64,000 nt of DNA from JAPPLB01 sp965218555. Its GTDB lineage: Bacteria > Acidobacteriota > Terriglobia > Bryobacterales > UBA6623. A program made the position numbers and the translations under genes. The DNA is taken from positions 2,356,001 through 2,420,000 of the forward strand of contig OZ244625.1 of assembly GCA_965218555.1 (NCBI GenBank). The letters are read 5' to 3'. Shown here one piece after another: positions 8,492 through 17,309 of this stretch. Every line of letters begins with the position of its first letter. The stretch's first letter is position 1. The notes beneath the pieces were generated by a model. The model saw nothing but the letters and a program-made list of their open reading frames with translations. It did not search any database and was not told the DNA's origin.

Positions 8492-9987
8492 GGCCCGGCG
8501 GAGTCCCGAGACTGTGTGGAGAGGGTACGGAGGGCAGCGCGAATGACCGGATCGCGGCGAGCCGACACTTCGTCTCCTTTTTCTACGCTGATGGCGAGAT
8601 TGAAGATTTCCTGCTTGATGCGGTTGCGGATGAATCCGACGGTCGAGGACCACTCAGACAAGCTGGGTTGGATGCGGCGGTCGTCCAAGTAGGTGTGAAA
8701 TTCGTCGAGCAGTTCGGACGATACCTCGAAGTCTTCCCCTATGCTGCTGTGATTTCGAAGGTACTGTTGCGCGAACTCGAAGAACAAGTTGGAGCTCTCC
8801 ATGAGAGCCTCGAAAGGAGTGTATCCGCGTGGCGGCACGTCCTGATCGGGGTTGATGCCTCCGCCGCCTTTGACGATTCGACCAGAGTCGGTTCGGAACT
8901 CCTGGACGGGGGTTGATTCTTCTTCGCAATGCGCCAGGGCGTACATTTCGCAGGCGTAGCCCCCCAGTGGTCGTTGAATGGAGCGGCGGCTCGGTGTGAG
9001 ATAGTGCGCGGTCGTAAGGGCGACGGCAGCACCTCCCGAGAGCTGGAAGACGCTCTGCACCAAGCCCTTTCCGAAGCTTGTCGTGCCGAGGATGCTGGCG
9101 CGGTCGTGGTCTTGCAGGGCGCCGGCGAGCAACTCGGCGGCGCTCGCGGTTCGATCATCGACGAGGACCGAAACGGGAAAGTCGTAGGGCCGCGAGTTTT
9201 CCGGGACTTTCACATCCTGTGGTGGGCCTTCGCGCCCCTCCACCCACAAAATGTCCTGCCCGGGCTGGAGGAAGAACGACGCTACCGTGATGGCGGATTC
9301 GACGATCCCACCTGGGTTCTGGCGTAGATCGATTACCAGGCCGTTCATACCATCGGCCTGCAGGCGCTCGATCGCCGTGCGAAACTCACCGGCCGTTGTT
9401 TGCTCGAAATTCGCCAGCTTGATGTAGGCGAGGCCGGGTTCCAGAAAGAAGGCATGGCTCACGCTCGGGTCGGCCATCTCGGCGGGGACGAGTTCCATCG
9501 GAATCAAGCGCGCAAAGCCGGGCCGTTTGACCATCAATTGAGCCCGCTGTTGCCGCGACTGCCCGAGCAATTGAATCAACTGATCAATGCTCAACCTGGA
9601 TAGCGGATAGCGGTTGATGACCATGATCTCGTCGCCCGGGGAGAGACCGGAACGCGCGGAGGGGCTGTTGGGCAGGGTCTGCAGGACGATGACCCGTCCC
9701 GGCAGGAGCGAGACAACGCTGCCGAAGCCCTTCTCGGTTGAGCGTTGCATCTCCTGGAGGCTTTCGTACTGCTGTGGGTCGAGAAATGCGCTATGGGGAT
9801 CTAGAGTCTGCATCATCCCCGGCAATACGCCCTGATAGAAGACCTTCTCGGGATCGATGGAATCGGCGTAATTGGCCTCGACAACGCTGTACACGTCGAG
9901 AAAACGCCGGAGATTCTCCTCCAGGGGATCGCCATCGAGCGCATGAAGCGGCCAAGCCAGCAAGGCCAGCACAAAAAGGAATCGCAT
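8488..9987 (-). CDS. S41-family carboxy-terminal processing protease with PDZ domain
   Basis: The 499-residue protein starts with a signal peptide (FLFVLALLAWPLHA). A PDZ domain spans roughly residues 88-155 (GFGSVVSLLPGRVIVLQTLP, SGLSPGDEIMVIN). The S41 catalytic domain follows with YIKLANFEQTT, VIDLRQNPGG, the nucleophile Ser282 in RTASAAELLAGAL, and Lys307 in GTTSFGKGLVQ, giving the Ser/Lys dyad. A C-terminal helical extension of about 130 residues follows. It probably cleaves envelope proteins from their C-termini. It shares a 4-base overlap with the CRTAC1 gene downstream, which suggests a functional pair. Confidence 0.92.
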   Translation of the reverse strand: MRFLFVLALLAWPLHALDGDPLEENLRRFLDVYSVVEANYADSIDPEKVFYQGVLPGMMQTLDPHSAFLDPQQYESLQEMQRSTEKGFGSVVSLLPGRVIVLQTLPNSPSARSGLSPGDEIMVINRYPLSRLSIDQLIQLLGQSRQQRAQLMVKRPGFARLIPMELVPAEMADPSVSHAFFLEPGLAYIKLANFEQTTAGEFRTAIERLQADGMNGLVIDLRQNPGGIVESAITVASFFLQPGQDILWVEGREGPPQDVKVPENSRPYDFPVSVLVDDRTASAAELLAGALQDHDRASILGTTSFGKGLVQSVFQLSGGAAVALTTAHYLTPSRRSIQRPLGGYACEMYALAHCEEESTPVQEFRTDSGRIVKGGGGINPDQDVPPRGYTPFEALMESSNLFFEFAQQYLRNHSSIGEDFEVSSELLDEFHTYLDDRRIQPSLSEWSSTVGFIRNRIKQEIFNLAISVEKGDEVSARRDPVIRAALRTLSTQSRDSAGP

Positions 9988-10279
9988 GATGCGGGGGGCG
10001 GTCAGGAATCGTCTTGATTATATCGTTGGCTTGGAACCGCCTCCGTGAGGCGATCGGGTTGGCCGGGAGGTACGCTTGGCGTGCTGACGGACCGTTTCGA
10101 ATCGGTGGCGTGGTGGGGGTCAGGGCGGGCTAACCGGATCCGGCGCCGCCCGGACCGGGAACGCCGATTTGAGGGCCAAGCAGTCCTGGCGCTGGTTGTT
10201 TCGACTCACTGCGTGGGAGGGTCTCACGCACCTTGGACTATCTATAATGCAAGGCTGTGCTTGTCTCGCACGGGGTTTA
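9988..10279. other. Intergenic, no gene seen
   Basis: The stretch between the S41 protease start and the repeat element holds no credible reading frame. A lone TATAAT occurs at 10243-10248 on the plus strand without a matching -35. Confidence 0.4.
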
Positions 10280-10458
10280 GCCTGTATTTCTCACCACGTG
10301 GCAACGCGAAGTGTGTGAGAGGGCCGTCAGGACGAGGCGCGAGCCGCTTGGCGCGCGCAGGTGTACTTGAAAGTACATTGAGCACGCCAAGCAAGCGCAA
10401 CGAAGTCATGGCGGTCTTATCGCGTGCTTCGGACGTCAGGTGGTGAGATATGCAGGTT
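10280..10458. repeat. Small inverted-repeat-bounded element (MITE/REP-like)
   Basis: The left end AGCCTGTATTTCTCACCACG and the right end (read on the minus strand, AACCTGCATATCTCACCACC) are imperfect inverted repeats sharing a perfect TCTCACCAC core (10290-10298 and 10440-10448). Inside is a nested hairpin: GCTTGGCG (10346-10353) with CGCCAAGC (10385-10392), and within it TGTACTT (10362-10368) with AAGTACA (10371-10377). Its right half (about 10395-10453) is repeated in opposite orientation at 14653-14709, and shorter relatives lie at 47432 and 47934. It has no coding capacity. Confidence 0.7.
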
Positions 10459-10487
10459 AGATCGGCGTGATGAAGGAGCAACCAGTT

Positions 10488-12032
10488 ATGCAGAAGACAG
10501 GGAAGTTTACTCGACGCGGTGTCTTTCAGGCCGGTGCTTTGTCAGCGGCCGGATTGCTGGGAGGAACGACCTCGCCCGCGGGCGCAGCGGGCCGCCCGGC
10601 GAAGGCCACGGTGTATGAGCGCATCGGAGTGCGGCCCTTTCTCAACCTGACGGGCGCGTTCACGATGAACGGTGGGATGCTGACGCTGCCCGAGGTCAAG
10701 CAGGCGATGGAGGATGCGTCTCACTTCTCCGTCCACATGGACGAGTTGATGGCGGCGGTAGGCCCGAGACTGGCCGAGTTGTTGCAGTGTGAGGCGGCGA
10801 TTGTCACGTCCGGGTGCTCGGCGGCGCTCACTCATGCCACCTCGGCGTGTATTGCCGGCGGCGACCCGGAACTCATCCAGCAGTTGCCCGATCTGACCGG
10901 GTTGAAAGATGAAGTCGTGATGTCCCACCGTTACACGTACGACCACGCCATCCGCACGCTGGGCGTCAAGCTTGCCGCCGTAAAAACGAGAGAGGAGTTT
11001 CACAACGCTCTCAGCCATCGGACGGCGATGGTCGTTTTGACGGCTCACGGAGGGTTGAGCCGCGCGATGCCGTTGGAGGAAATCGTTGCAGCCGCGCATC
11101 AGCGCGACATCCCCGTGCTCGTCGATGCGGCCGCTTCCTATCCGCAGTCACCGGACCCCTATCTTGCTCGTGGAGCGGATCTCGTGACCTATAGCGGCGG
11201 CAAGTTGTATCGCGGTCCGCAGTGCACGGGCTTTCTGTTTGGGCGGAAGGATCTCGTCGATGCAGCTTGGCTGAACAGCTCACCGCATCATTCGTTCGGG
11301 CGGGCGATGAAGGTAGGCAAGGAAGAGGTCATGGGAGCGCTTGCAGCCGTCGAAACGCGCTTTGCCCGTCGGAGCCTCGACAAGGATGTCGCGATGTGGA
11401 GCGATTGGTTGGGCCGAATCGCGAGACGGATTGAGCAGGTTCCCGGCGTCTCGACGAAGCTTGTGGCGCGGCCGCCGGCGAGTGATCACTCGTATCTGGA
11501 AGTTTCATGGGACCGCAACAAAATCGGATACACGGCCGGCGCATTGCACGACGTATTGTTCATGGGTGAACCCCGGATGCAGACCATGGCAAGTGGAGAG
11601 GGCAACAAGTTCCCGCTACGGGTGACGAATATCGAAGAGGATCAGGTGTCGATCGTGGCGGAGCGACTGTATGAAGTGTTCCAGGCGGCGCCGAGCCCGA
11701 AGGCGGTGCGCCGCGCCGCGCCGGCGGCGGATCTCACCGGGCGGTGGGATGCGGAGTTGACCTTCGTTCGGGGCTCATCGGCACATGAGTTCTACTTCGA
11801 GGCCGACGGCAATCGTTTAGCCGGCACGCATCAAGGACGCAATGCCCAGGCAGGCCTTCGAGGATTCATCGACGGCGATCGAGTGGAGTTCGCCAGCCGC
11901 ATGCGTTACCAGGGATCCAACCTCAACTACGCCTTCAAGGGAGAGTTGCGCGGCGATAACATCTCCGGCGAAGTGCGACTGGGCGAATACGGAACGGCCA
12001 CTTGGCGCGCCCGGCGGCACAAGCCGGCGTAG
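10488..12032 (+). CDS. Tat-exported SelA/DgaE-like PLP-dependent enzyme with C-terminal lipocalin-like domain
   Basis: The protein has 514 residues. A twin-arginine signal (FTRRGVF, then AGALSAAGLLGG) directs export of a folded protein. Residues about 40-405 form a fold-type I PLP enzyme of the SelA / D-glucosaminate-6-phosphate ammonia-lyase group: NLTGAFTMNGG, CEAAIVTSGCSAALTHAT, the Asp of PVLVDAAAS (about 213) and the Schiff-base Lys in TYSGGKLYRGPQ (about 239). The last about 100 residues (DLTGRWDAEL... to the end) look like an extra beta-barrel domain. The ATG at 10488 is preferred because AAGGAG lies 10 bases upstream; the GTG/ATG at 10467/10470 lack a site. The substrate is unknown; an amino sugar acid is an inference. 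Confidence 0.85.
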   Translation: MQKTGKFTRRGVFQAGALSAAGLLGGTTSPAGAAGRPAKATVYERIGVRPFLNLTGAFTMNGGMLTLPEVKQAMEDASHFSVHMDELMAAVGPRLAELLQCEAAIVTSGCSAALTHATSACIAGGDPELIQQLPDLTGLKDEVVMSHRYTYDHAIRTLGVKLAAVKTREEFHNALSHRTAMVVLTAHGGLSRAMPLEEIVAAAHQRDIPVLVDAAASYPQSPDPYLARGADLVTYSGGKLYRGPQCTGFLFGRKDLVDAAWLNSSPHHSFGRAMKVGKEEVMGALAAVETRFARRSLDKDVAMWSDWLGRIARRIEQVPGVSTKLVARPPASDHSYLEVSWDRNKIGYTAGALHDVLFMGEPRMQTMASGEGNKFPLRVTNIEEDQVSIVAERLYEVFQAAPSPKAVRRAAPAADLTGRWDAELTFVRGSSAHEFYFEADGNRLAGTHQGRNAQAGLRGFIDGDRVEFASRMRYQGSNLNYAFKGELRGDNISGEVRLGEYGTATWRARRHKPA

Positions 12033-12158
12033 CATACGTCAGCCAATAGGTCGTTCCTCGGTGCGGGCGTGGACAACATACCGGGGCGAGAGTCCGAAGC
12101 CCTATGAATGGGGCGCCTCCGGTTCGAGACGGGAGCGCGCCACTACAATGAGACGTTC

Positions 12159-12608
12159 GTGCGCGCCGTCATCCAACGAGTCAGTTCGGCGGAGGTGAGC
12201 GTCGAGGGGAGGCTCGAGAGCCGGATCGGACGGGGACTGCTGGTGCTGCTCGGCGTTGGTCGCGGGGATACGATCAAGGACGCAGCCTACTTGGCGAGTA
12301 AGACGGCCGGGCTCAGGATCTTCGAAGGAGCGGACGGCCGGATGACGCGATCGGCCCGCGACCTGGGCTGCGCCGTTCTGGCTGTACCGCAATTCACGCT
12401 ATACGGGGACGTGCGGCGGGGATTGCGGCCGAGCTTCGACGGCGCGGCCGCTCCCGAGTTGGCTGTGTCGCTGTACGAGGAGTACGTGGCAATACTGCGG
12501 ACCGAAGGCTTGGAGGTTGCCACGGGCGTGTTCCAGGCTACGATGCGGGTCCAACTGGTAAACGAAGGCCCGGTTACCATCCTGTTGGACTCGACCAGGT
12601 TGCTCTGA
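12159..12608 (+). CDS. dtd: D-aminoacyl-tRNA deacylase
   Basis: DTD removes D-amino acids mischarged onto tRNA and protects translation in the cytoplasm. From the GTG at 12159 the protein is 149 residues, the family length, and begins with the standard RAVIQRVSSAEVSV. The two signature motifs are present as VPQFTLYGD (the usual form is SQFTL) and NEGPVTILLD (Gly-cisPro). A 17-codon upstream extension to 12108 is possible, but matches no DTD. Confidence 0.95.
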   Translation: MRAVIQRVSSAEVSVEGRLESRIGRGLLVLLGVGRGDTIKDAAYLASKTAGLRIFEGADGRMTRSARDLGCAVLAVPQFTLYGDVRRGLRPSFDGAAAPELAVSLYEEYVAILRTEGLEVATGVFQATMRVQLVNEGPVTILLDSTRLL

Positions 12609-12998
12609 CGGAGCGCACAACCCGTAAGCCGCCGCCGTTCGAGCAGGATGCGCTTCGCCTTTGCCAAGACGGGGTGCCAGCGAAGCCTCCAGCCGCCAAC
12701 GACCGCGGCGGCTCGTATCCATCCGGCCGAAGAGTTCTCGGTCTTCTTCGGAAAGCAGAACGCCTCCGAATCCCTTGGATGGCAAGCTCGATAGATGGCC
12801 CGGCTTCTCGATCCGGCAGCACACCCTCTCGGCGTGTTTCCGTGAGGTGCTTTCGGGCAGAATAAGCTGCCGTCCGGCTCCGCATTACGATCAGCCGGTG
12901 CTCGCAGGCTGATGAACGATTCTGCGTGTTTCTGCCGGGAAACAGGGCCTCCCGGAGAGGGCGGGCTTGAACTTCCCCTATGCTATTCTCGGGACAAA
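12609..12998. other. Intergenic, possible minus-strand relic
   Basis: No complete gene is supported. On the minus strand between about 12615 and 12780 there is a natural-looking peptide (for example AAVVGGWRLRWHPVLAKAKR) without a good start or upstream continuation. It could be a decayed coding fragment. Confidence 0.25.
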
Positions 12999-13484
12999 AT
13001 GCAGCTTGTGGACGTTTTTGGGGGCCTCGGCCGGTCCCGCTTCGACGAATTGCTGAAAAAGATCTCGATCGGCAGTCTGCGAACGTATCAGGTCTACGAG
13101 TCCTTCAAGATCCACGCCCGCCTCTCGAAAGTCAATCGAGAACGACTGCGCAAGGCTGCTCCGAAGCTGTGGGGGCGGCTTCAGGAGGGCGACGAGGTTC
13201 TGGCGCGCGAGCTGGCCCATGCGGTCCTCATCTGCCATCTGTCGATGGTCGTCGAGGTCCTTGACTTCCTTGAGATCGCCCACGACGGTAACGGCTTCTT
13301 CGACAAGGATCGAGCTGCAAAGCAGCAGCTCCAATCCGGCTGGCAGCAGCGCGTCTTCGACGAGTTTCGGGACAAGTACCCCGCACCCCTTCTGTTGCTC
13401 TACATCAACCACCTGGACCGAGAAGTAGGCGCACCGACCGAACCGTTCCTCGGCGCGGAGGCCGGGGTCACTGGCGATGGCTAA
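12999..13484 (+). CDS. Conserved-looking hypothetical protein coupled to phosphofructokinase
   Basis: I do not recognise a family. The 161-residue product is soluble and mainly helical, with no signal peptide or membrane segment. It begins MQLVDVFGGLGRSRFDELLK and has a charged middle (VNRERLRKAAPKLWGRLQEG) and a leucine-rich histidine patch (HAVLICHLSMVVEVLDFLEI). The ATG at 12999 is the natural start; the 29 codons upstream are poor. Its stop (13482-13484) lies 8 bases inside the phosphofructokinase gene, so the two are translationally coupled. A regulatory or accessory role in the same step is only a guess. Confidence 0.75.
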   Translation: MQLVDVFGGLGRSRFDELLKKISIGSLRTYQVYESFKIHARLSKVNRERLRKAAPKLWGRLQEGDEVLARELAHAVLICHLSMVVEVLDFLEIAHDGNGFFDKDRAAKQQLQSGWQQRVFDEFRDKYPAPLLLLYINHLDREVGAPTEPFLGAEAGVTGDG

Positions 13485-14652
13485 GAAGCGCATCGGAATC
13501 CTCACCGGCGGCGGCGACGTTCCCGGTCTCAACGCCGTCATCAAATCAGTGGTCTACGGCGCTACCGGGACCGGCGACTACGAGGTCGTCGGCATCCGCC
13601 GCGGCTGGATGGGCCTTACACACGCCAACCTCGAGAACGGTTTCGATCCGGAGTTCGTGCTGCCGCTGGACCGCGAGAACACAAGGAGAATCGACCGGAC
13701 CGGCGGCACCTTCCTGCACACCTCCCGCACCAACCCTTCCCGCATCCGTGTTGATCAGTTGCCGTCCCGCGTACAGGGCCGGCTCGGCTCGGTGAAGGAG
13801 ATCGAACCGGGAGTCGTCGACCTCACCCCCATCGTGATCGAGAACCTGCAGCGGCTCGGCATCGACGATCTGCTTACGATCGGCGGCGACGACACCCTCA
13901 GCTATTCATACGTGCTGCACAACGCCGGCTTCCCGGTGCTGGGTGTGCCCAAGACCATGGACAACGATGTGCGCGGAACGGAGTACTGCATCGGTTTCTC
14001 CACCGCGCTCACGCGGGCGGTTGACGCCGTCCGGCGCCAGCGCACGACCGTCGGTTCTCACGAACGCATTGGCATCTTTCGGATCTTCGGCCGCGATGCC
14101 GGCTTCACGGCCCTCTACACGGCGTACGTCACGTCGATTCGCTGCTGCATTCCGGAATGTCCGTTCAAGCTCGATGACCTGATCAACGTCTTGATAACCG
14201 ACAAGCAAAACAATCCAAGCCGCTATTCGTTGATCGTCCTGTCAGAAGGAGCGACCTGGGTCGGCCGCCATGTCGAGGAATACGGCGAGGCGGATGCCTA
14301 CGGCCACCGCAAGAAAATCAATATCGCGGAAGATTTTAGCGATGAAGTCAAACGGCGTGCCGGGCAGGAGACGATCGTCAGCGATCTGGCCTACGACCTG
14401 CGAAGCGGCAGTCCCGACTTTCTCGACAAGATGATCGCCTATACGTTCGCCACGATGGCCGTCGAGTGCATCGCCGACGGCCGTAGCGGGCGCATGATGG
14501 CTGTCCGCAACGGCCGCTATGCCGACGTTGACATCCCCGATCCTTCGTTGGGTCCCCGTCGGGTCGACGTCGCCACGATGTACAACCGGGAGCGCTTCCG
14601 GCCCAACTACCACGGGAAACAAGACCTTCCTGTCTTCCTGACCCGGTCCTGA
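13477..14652 (+). CDS. 6-phosphofructokinase, pyrophosphate-type signature
   Basis: The enzyme phosphorylates fructose 6-phosphate in glycolysis. The protein has 391 residues. The N-terminus MAKKRIGILTGGGDVPGLNA is the phosphofructokinase nucleotide loop. The motifs GGDDT (residues 136-140) and PKTMDND (158-164) carry Asp and Lys where ATP-dependent enzymes have Gly (GGDGS, PGTIDND). In characterised enzymes these two substitutions mark use of pyrophosphate, which would make the step reversible. ATP use is not formally excluded. The gene overlaps the upstream unknown gene by 8 bases. Confidence 0.93.
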   Translation: MAKKRIGILTGGGDVPGLNAVIKSVVYGATGTGDYEVVGIRRGWMGLTHANLENGFDPEFVLPLDRENTRRIDRTGGTFLHTSRTNPSRIRVDQLPSRVQGRLGSVKEIEPGVVDLTPIVIENLQRLGIDDLLTIGGDDTLSYSYVLHNAGFPVLGVPKTMDNDVRGTEYCIGFSTALTRAVDAVRRQRTTVGSHERIGIFRIFGRDAGFTALYTAYVTSIRCCIPECPFKLDDLINVLITDKQNNPSRYSLIVLSEGATWVGRHVEEYGEADAYGHRKKINIAEDFSDEVKRRAGQETIVSDLAYDLRSGSPDFLDKMIAYTFATMAVECIADGRSGRMMAVRNGRYADVDIPDPSLGPRRVDVATMYNRERFRPNYHGKQDLPVFLTRS

Positions 14653-14709
14653 CCTGCTTTTCTCCCCACGTGCTGAGGCGAAGCGCGCGATAAGACCGCC
14701 ATGACTTCG
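14653..14709. repeat. Copy B of the dispersed CCTGC-TTTCTC-CCACG repeat
   Basis: This sequence immediately follows the phosphofructokinase stop. It starts CCTGCTTTTCTCCCCACG and ends GATAAGACCGCCATGACTTC. The latter stretch matches positions about 10403-10423 exactly in reverse orientation, and the first part matches the end of that element with a few changes and one indel. The shared length is about 55 bp. Confidence 0.75.
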
Positions 14710-15037
14710 TCCGAGGGAGCCTTGTCGCAGAAGCAGCCCTTCCACCTATCTCTTCTTGCTGTTGGTCTTCGCGGTCTGTGAACGGGTGAGGCCCATGCTG
14801 TGCCACTTCCGGAGTTGATCCGAGACCTGCGCCGCCCAGGCATCCGGGGGTGGGGCCGCAGTTCCGATGCAGTGATGGTTGTGCTCGTCTCACATTCGCC
14901 GCCACCTCGAGTCTCCGGGTTACATCCTGCATGCAGTCGAGCGGGCTTTCGGGAGAGTCCCAGCGGCCGCCGCCGGCGATTCCGGCCAGGTGCCCCTCAC
15001 GCCTGACCAGCGCTGCTTTCCTGCTACATTGTGACGA
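14710..15037. other. Intergenic, possible short minus-strand fragment
   Basis: No confident gene. A minus-strand frame ending at about 14748 reads PPPDAWAAQVSDQLRKWHSM and ends TNSKKR, which looks protein-like. A stop interrupts it upstream near 14890 and there is no suitable start codon, so it may be a relic. Confidence 0.25.
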
Positions 15038-15580
15038 TTGCCCGAAGCAGCACGATCCCTGATTCTCGATGTCGGTTGCGGGCGGAACAAGCGCCCCGGA
15101 GCCATCGGGATCGACCGCAATCGAGACACGGCCGCCGACGTCATCGCTGACATCGACTCCGGAAAGCTGCCTTTCCGCGACGACATTTTCTCGGAAGTCT
15201 GGCTGGTGCACGTCATCGAGCACGTGGCGGACGTCATCGCCATGGTCGAGGAAGTCCACCGCATCTCCCAAGCGGGCGCGCGCATCGTCGTCGAGACACC
15301 CCACTACACCGACTTCAGCTCTTTCTGCGACCCGACGCACCGCTGGCACCTGAACTCCTTCTCCTTCCGCTACTTCACCGAAGAGGGATCGTTCAGCTAT
15401 TACAGCCGATTGCGTATGCGCCAGCAGCGCGTCTACGTCAAGCTGCTGCGGCTGTGGAAGCTGCTCGGTTTCGAGTTCGCCGTGAACCACTCTCGAGCCC
15501 TCCGTAGTTTCTGGGAGTATTACCTCTGCTTCGTGATCCGAGGGAAAGCGATCGTCTTCGAGTTCGAAGTCCTGAAGTAG
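15038..15580 (+). CDS. Class I SAM-dependent methyltransferase
   Basis: The 180-residue protein carries the SAM-binding motif I ILDVGCGRNKRPGAIGID and the post-I acid, followed by ADIDSGKLPFRDDIFSEVWL, HVIEHVADVIAMVEEVHRIS and GARIVVETPHY, as in Methyltransf_11 proteins. The substrate is unknown. The C-terminal half (RMRQQRVYVKLLRLWKLLGF) is basic and hydrophobic. An in-frame stop lies two codons upstream, so translation must begin at the TTG at 15038 or later. A TACATT hexamer at 15025 could be its -10. Confidence 0.85.
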   Translation: MPEAARSLILDVGCGRNKRPGAIGIDRNRDTAADVIADIDSGKLPFRDDIFSEVWLVHVIEHVADVIAMVEEVHRISQAGARIVVETPHYTDFSSFCDPTHRWHLNSFSFRYFTEEGSFSYYSRLRMRQQRVYVKLLRLWKLLGFEFAVNHSRALRSFWEYYLCFVIRGKAIVFEFEVLK

Positions 15581-15613
15581 GGCGGCGGAGAAGCGCCTGT
15601 CCATCCCTGTTTC

Positions 15614-15637
15614 AGGAACCCTGCACCGGAGGTTCCT
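15614..15637. other. Short perfect hairpin
   Basis: AGGAACC (15614-15620) pairs with GGTTCCT (15631-15637) around a 10-base loop, between the methyltransferase stop and the enolase-superfamily gene. There is no T tract, so it is not a classic intrinsic terminator. Confidence 0.4.
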
Positions 15638-15723
15638 CGCACGACGCTTGGCCGCTGCGAAGAGCGTAGAGACGGCCTTTCCTGGTTGCGCAGCCCGGGC
15701 GCAAAGCGTATGATTGGCTCGCT

Positions 15724-17118
15724 ATGCATAGCTCCCGAAGGAACTTCCTCACCAGCGCCGGCGCGGCGGCAGCCACCGCGTTGCCCATCGCCGGGACTCT
15801 TTCATCGACGCCTCGAGCTGCAGCCGCGCCCGCGGTCGTGGGCAGTTCGAGTTCGGACGTCAAGAAGGTAGAGCGCATTTGGGTCGACCTGCCCTTCCGG
15901 CCCGTCCCGGCGCGGCATATGCACCGCGAGCGGCCCGGCTGGAGCCTGTTCGAAGTGACCCGGGTCGAGCTGGCCAACGGCGTGGTCGGCTTCGGCGAGT
16001 CGATGGTGCAATACGGCGGCCGTCCGCTGAAGGACGAGATCATCGGACGCGTAACCGGCCGGCCGGCGGTCGAATCGATGTGGGACGACTCGGTCGGCAC
16101 CGGCCTTCAGATGGCGCTGTTCGACGCCGTCGGCAAGACGAACGGCGTGCCGATCCATCGCTTGATAGGTCATCAGGTGCGCAAACGGGCGTTTCTGAGC
16201 TGGTGGGCCTGCGACATGTCGGGCGAAGATTGGGTGATCGAATGTCGGGATGCCGTCTCACTCGGCTATACGGCGTTCAAGGGCAAGGCGCGCTCATGGT
16301 TCGACCTGGACGAGCAGTGTCGTGTGCTGACGCCGACGCTGCCCGGTCATTTCAAGATCGATTTCGACTTCAACTCGCTGCTGCTCGACTCCGGACATGC
16401 GGGTCCGTACCTGACCGAACTGGAGAAGTATCACCATATCGCCATCTATGAAACGCCGATCCCGCAGGGGGATGTGGAGGGGAACAGGCTATTGCGGCGG
16501 AAGACCAGCATCCCGATCGCGATGCACTTCGGCAATCCGCCGATCATGACGGCGCTGCGCGAGGAAGTCTGCGACGGATTCGTGATCGGCGGAGGCGCGA
16601 GCCGTGTCATCAATAACGGTACGATCGCCTCCGCGGCCAACAAGCCTTTTTGGCTGCAGCTTGTGGGAACCGGCATTACGGCGACTTGGGCGATGCATTT
16701 GGCGGCTGTGCTTACCCACGCCACATGGCCGGCGATCAGCTGCAGCAACTTGTACGAGGAAGGGCTTGTCACGCCGGGCGTCGAGCTTTCGAACGGTACG
16801 GCGAAGATCCCTGACGGACCGGGGATGGGCGTCGGTCTCGATGAAGACGCTGTCGAGCGCTATCGGATCGAACCGCTCAAGCAGAGCCGCGAGCCGCCGA
16901 CGGACATTCTGCTGGCGATCCGCTTCCCGTCGGGAGCAACGGTCTATTACGTCAGCGCGCGGCGCTACCGCGCCGATTTCCTGGCGGGCAAGCTGCCGGT
17001 GTTCGCGAAGGGTGTCTATATGGAGCAGGTCGAAAACAATGGCAGCGCCGAGTGGAAAGACCTGAACGCCCGGGCGCTCCGGGACGGAAGCGTCCACAGC
17101 GCGGGACGGCCTTTGTAG
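15724..17118 (+). CDS. Tat-exported enolase-superfamily (mandelate racemase-like) enzyme, copy 1
   Basis: Superfamily members abstract the proton alpha to a carboxylate using Mg2+. The 464-residue product begins with a Tat signal (SSRRNFLTSAGAAAAT), so the holoenzyme would act in the periplasm. The capping domain runs to about residue 150. The barrel shows K186-x-K188 (FKGKAR), metal-ligand candidates D213/D215 (KIDFDFNS) and E243 (IYETPIPQGD). Where the third acidic ligand is expected there is AMHFGN (H268). Copy 2 lies at 19672-21045 and is very similar. An acid-sugar substrate is inferred from the family only. Confidence 0.85.
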   Translation: MHSSRRNFLTSAGAAAATALPIAGTLSSTPRAAAAPAVVGSSSSDVKKVERIWVDLPFRPVPARHMHRERPGWSLFEVTRVELANGVVGFGESMVQYGGRPLKDEIIGRVTGRPAVESMWDDSVGTGLQMALFDAVGKTNGVPIHRLIGHQVRKRAFLSWWACDMSGEDWVIECRDAVSLGYTAFKGKARSWFDLDEQCRVLTPTLPGHFKIDFDFNSLLLDSGHAGPYLTELEKYHHIAIYETPIPQGDVEGNRLLRRKTSIPIAMHFGNPPIMTALREEVCDGFVIGGGASRVINNGTIASAANKPFWLQLVGTGITATWAMHLAAVLTHATWPAISCSNLYEEGLVTPGVELSNGTAKIPDGPGMGVGLDEDAVERYRIEPLKQSREPPTDILLAIRFPSGATVYYVSARRYRADFLAGKLPVFAKGVYMEQVENNGSAEWKDLNARALRDGSVHSAGRPL

Positions 17119-17309
17119 AGCGAGCACGCCGAGGGGACCCTTCGCGAACAAGCACGGGCTCTGTTCGGGGCGCCGTTGCGAGACTCGATAAGTTGACGAC
17201 GCTCATCTCCCTGCGGTACACCGTCCGGCGCAACCGTGCAAGCCGCGGTGGAGGGATCTACACAGGCCCTTCACCGGAGAAAAATCCCTACGTCTGGTTC
17301 ACCCACCAC

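Noticed and set aside
14378..15604. Minus-strand frame of 408 codons across phosphofructokinase and methyltransferase
   Set aside because: It is antisense to two genes with clear motifs on the plus strand.
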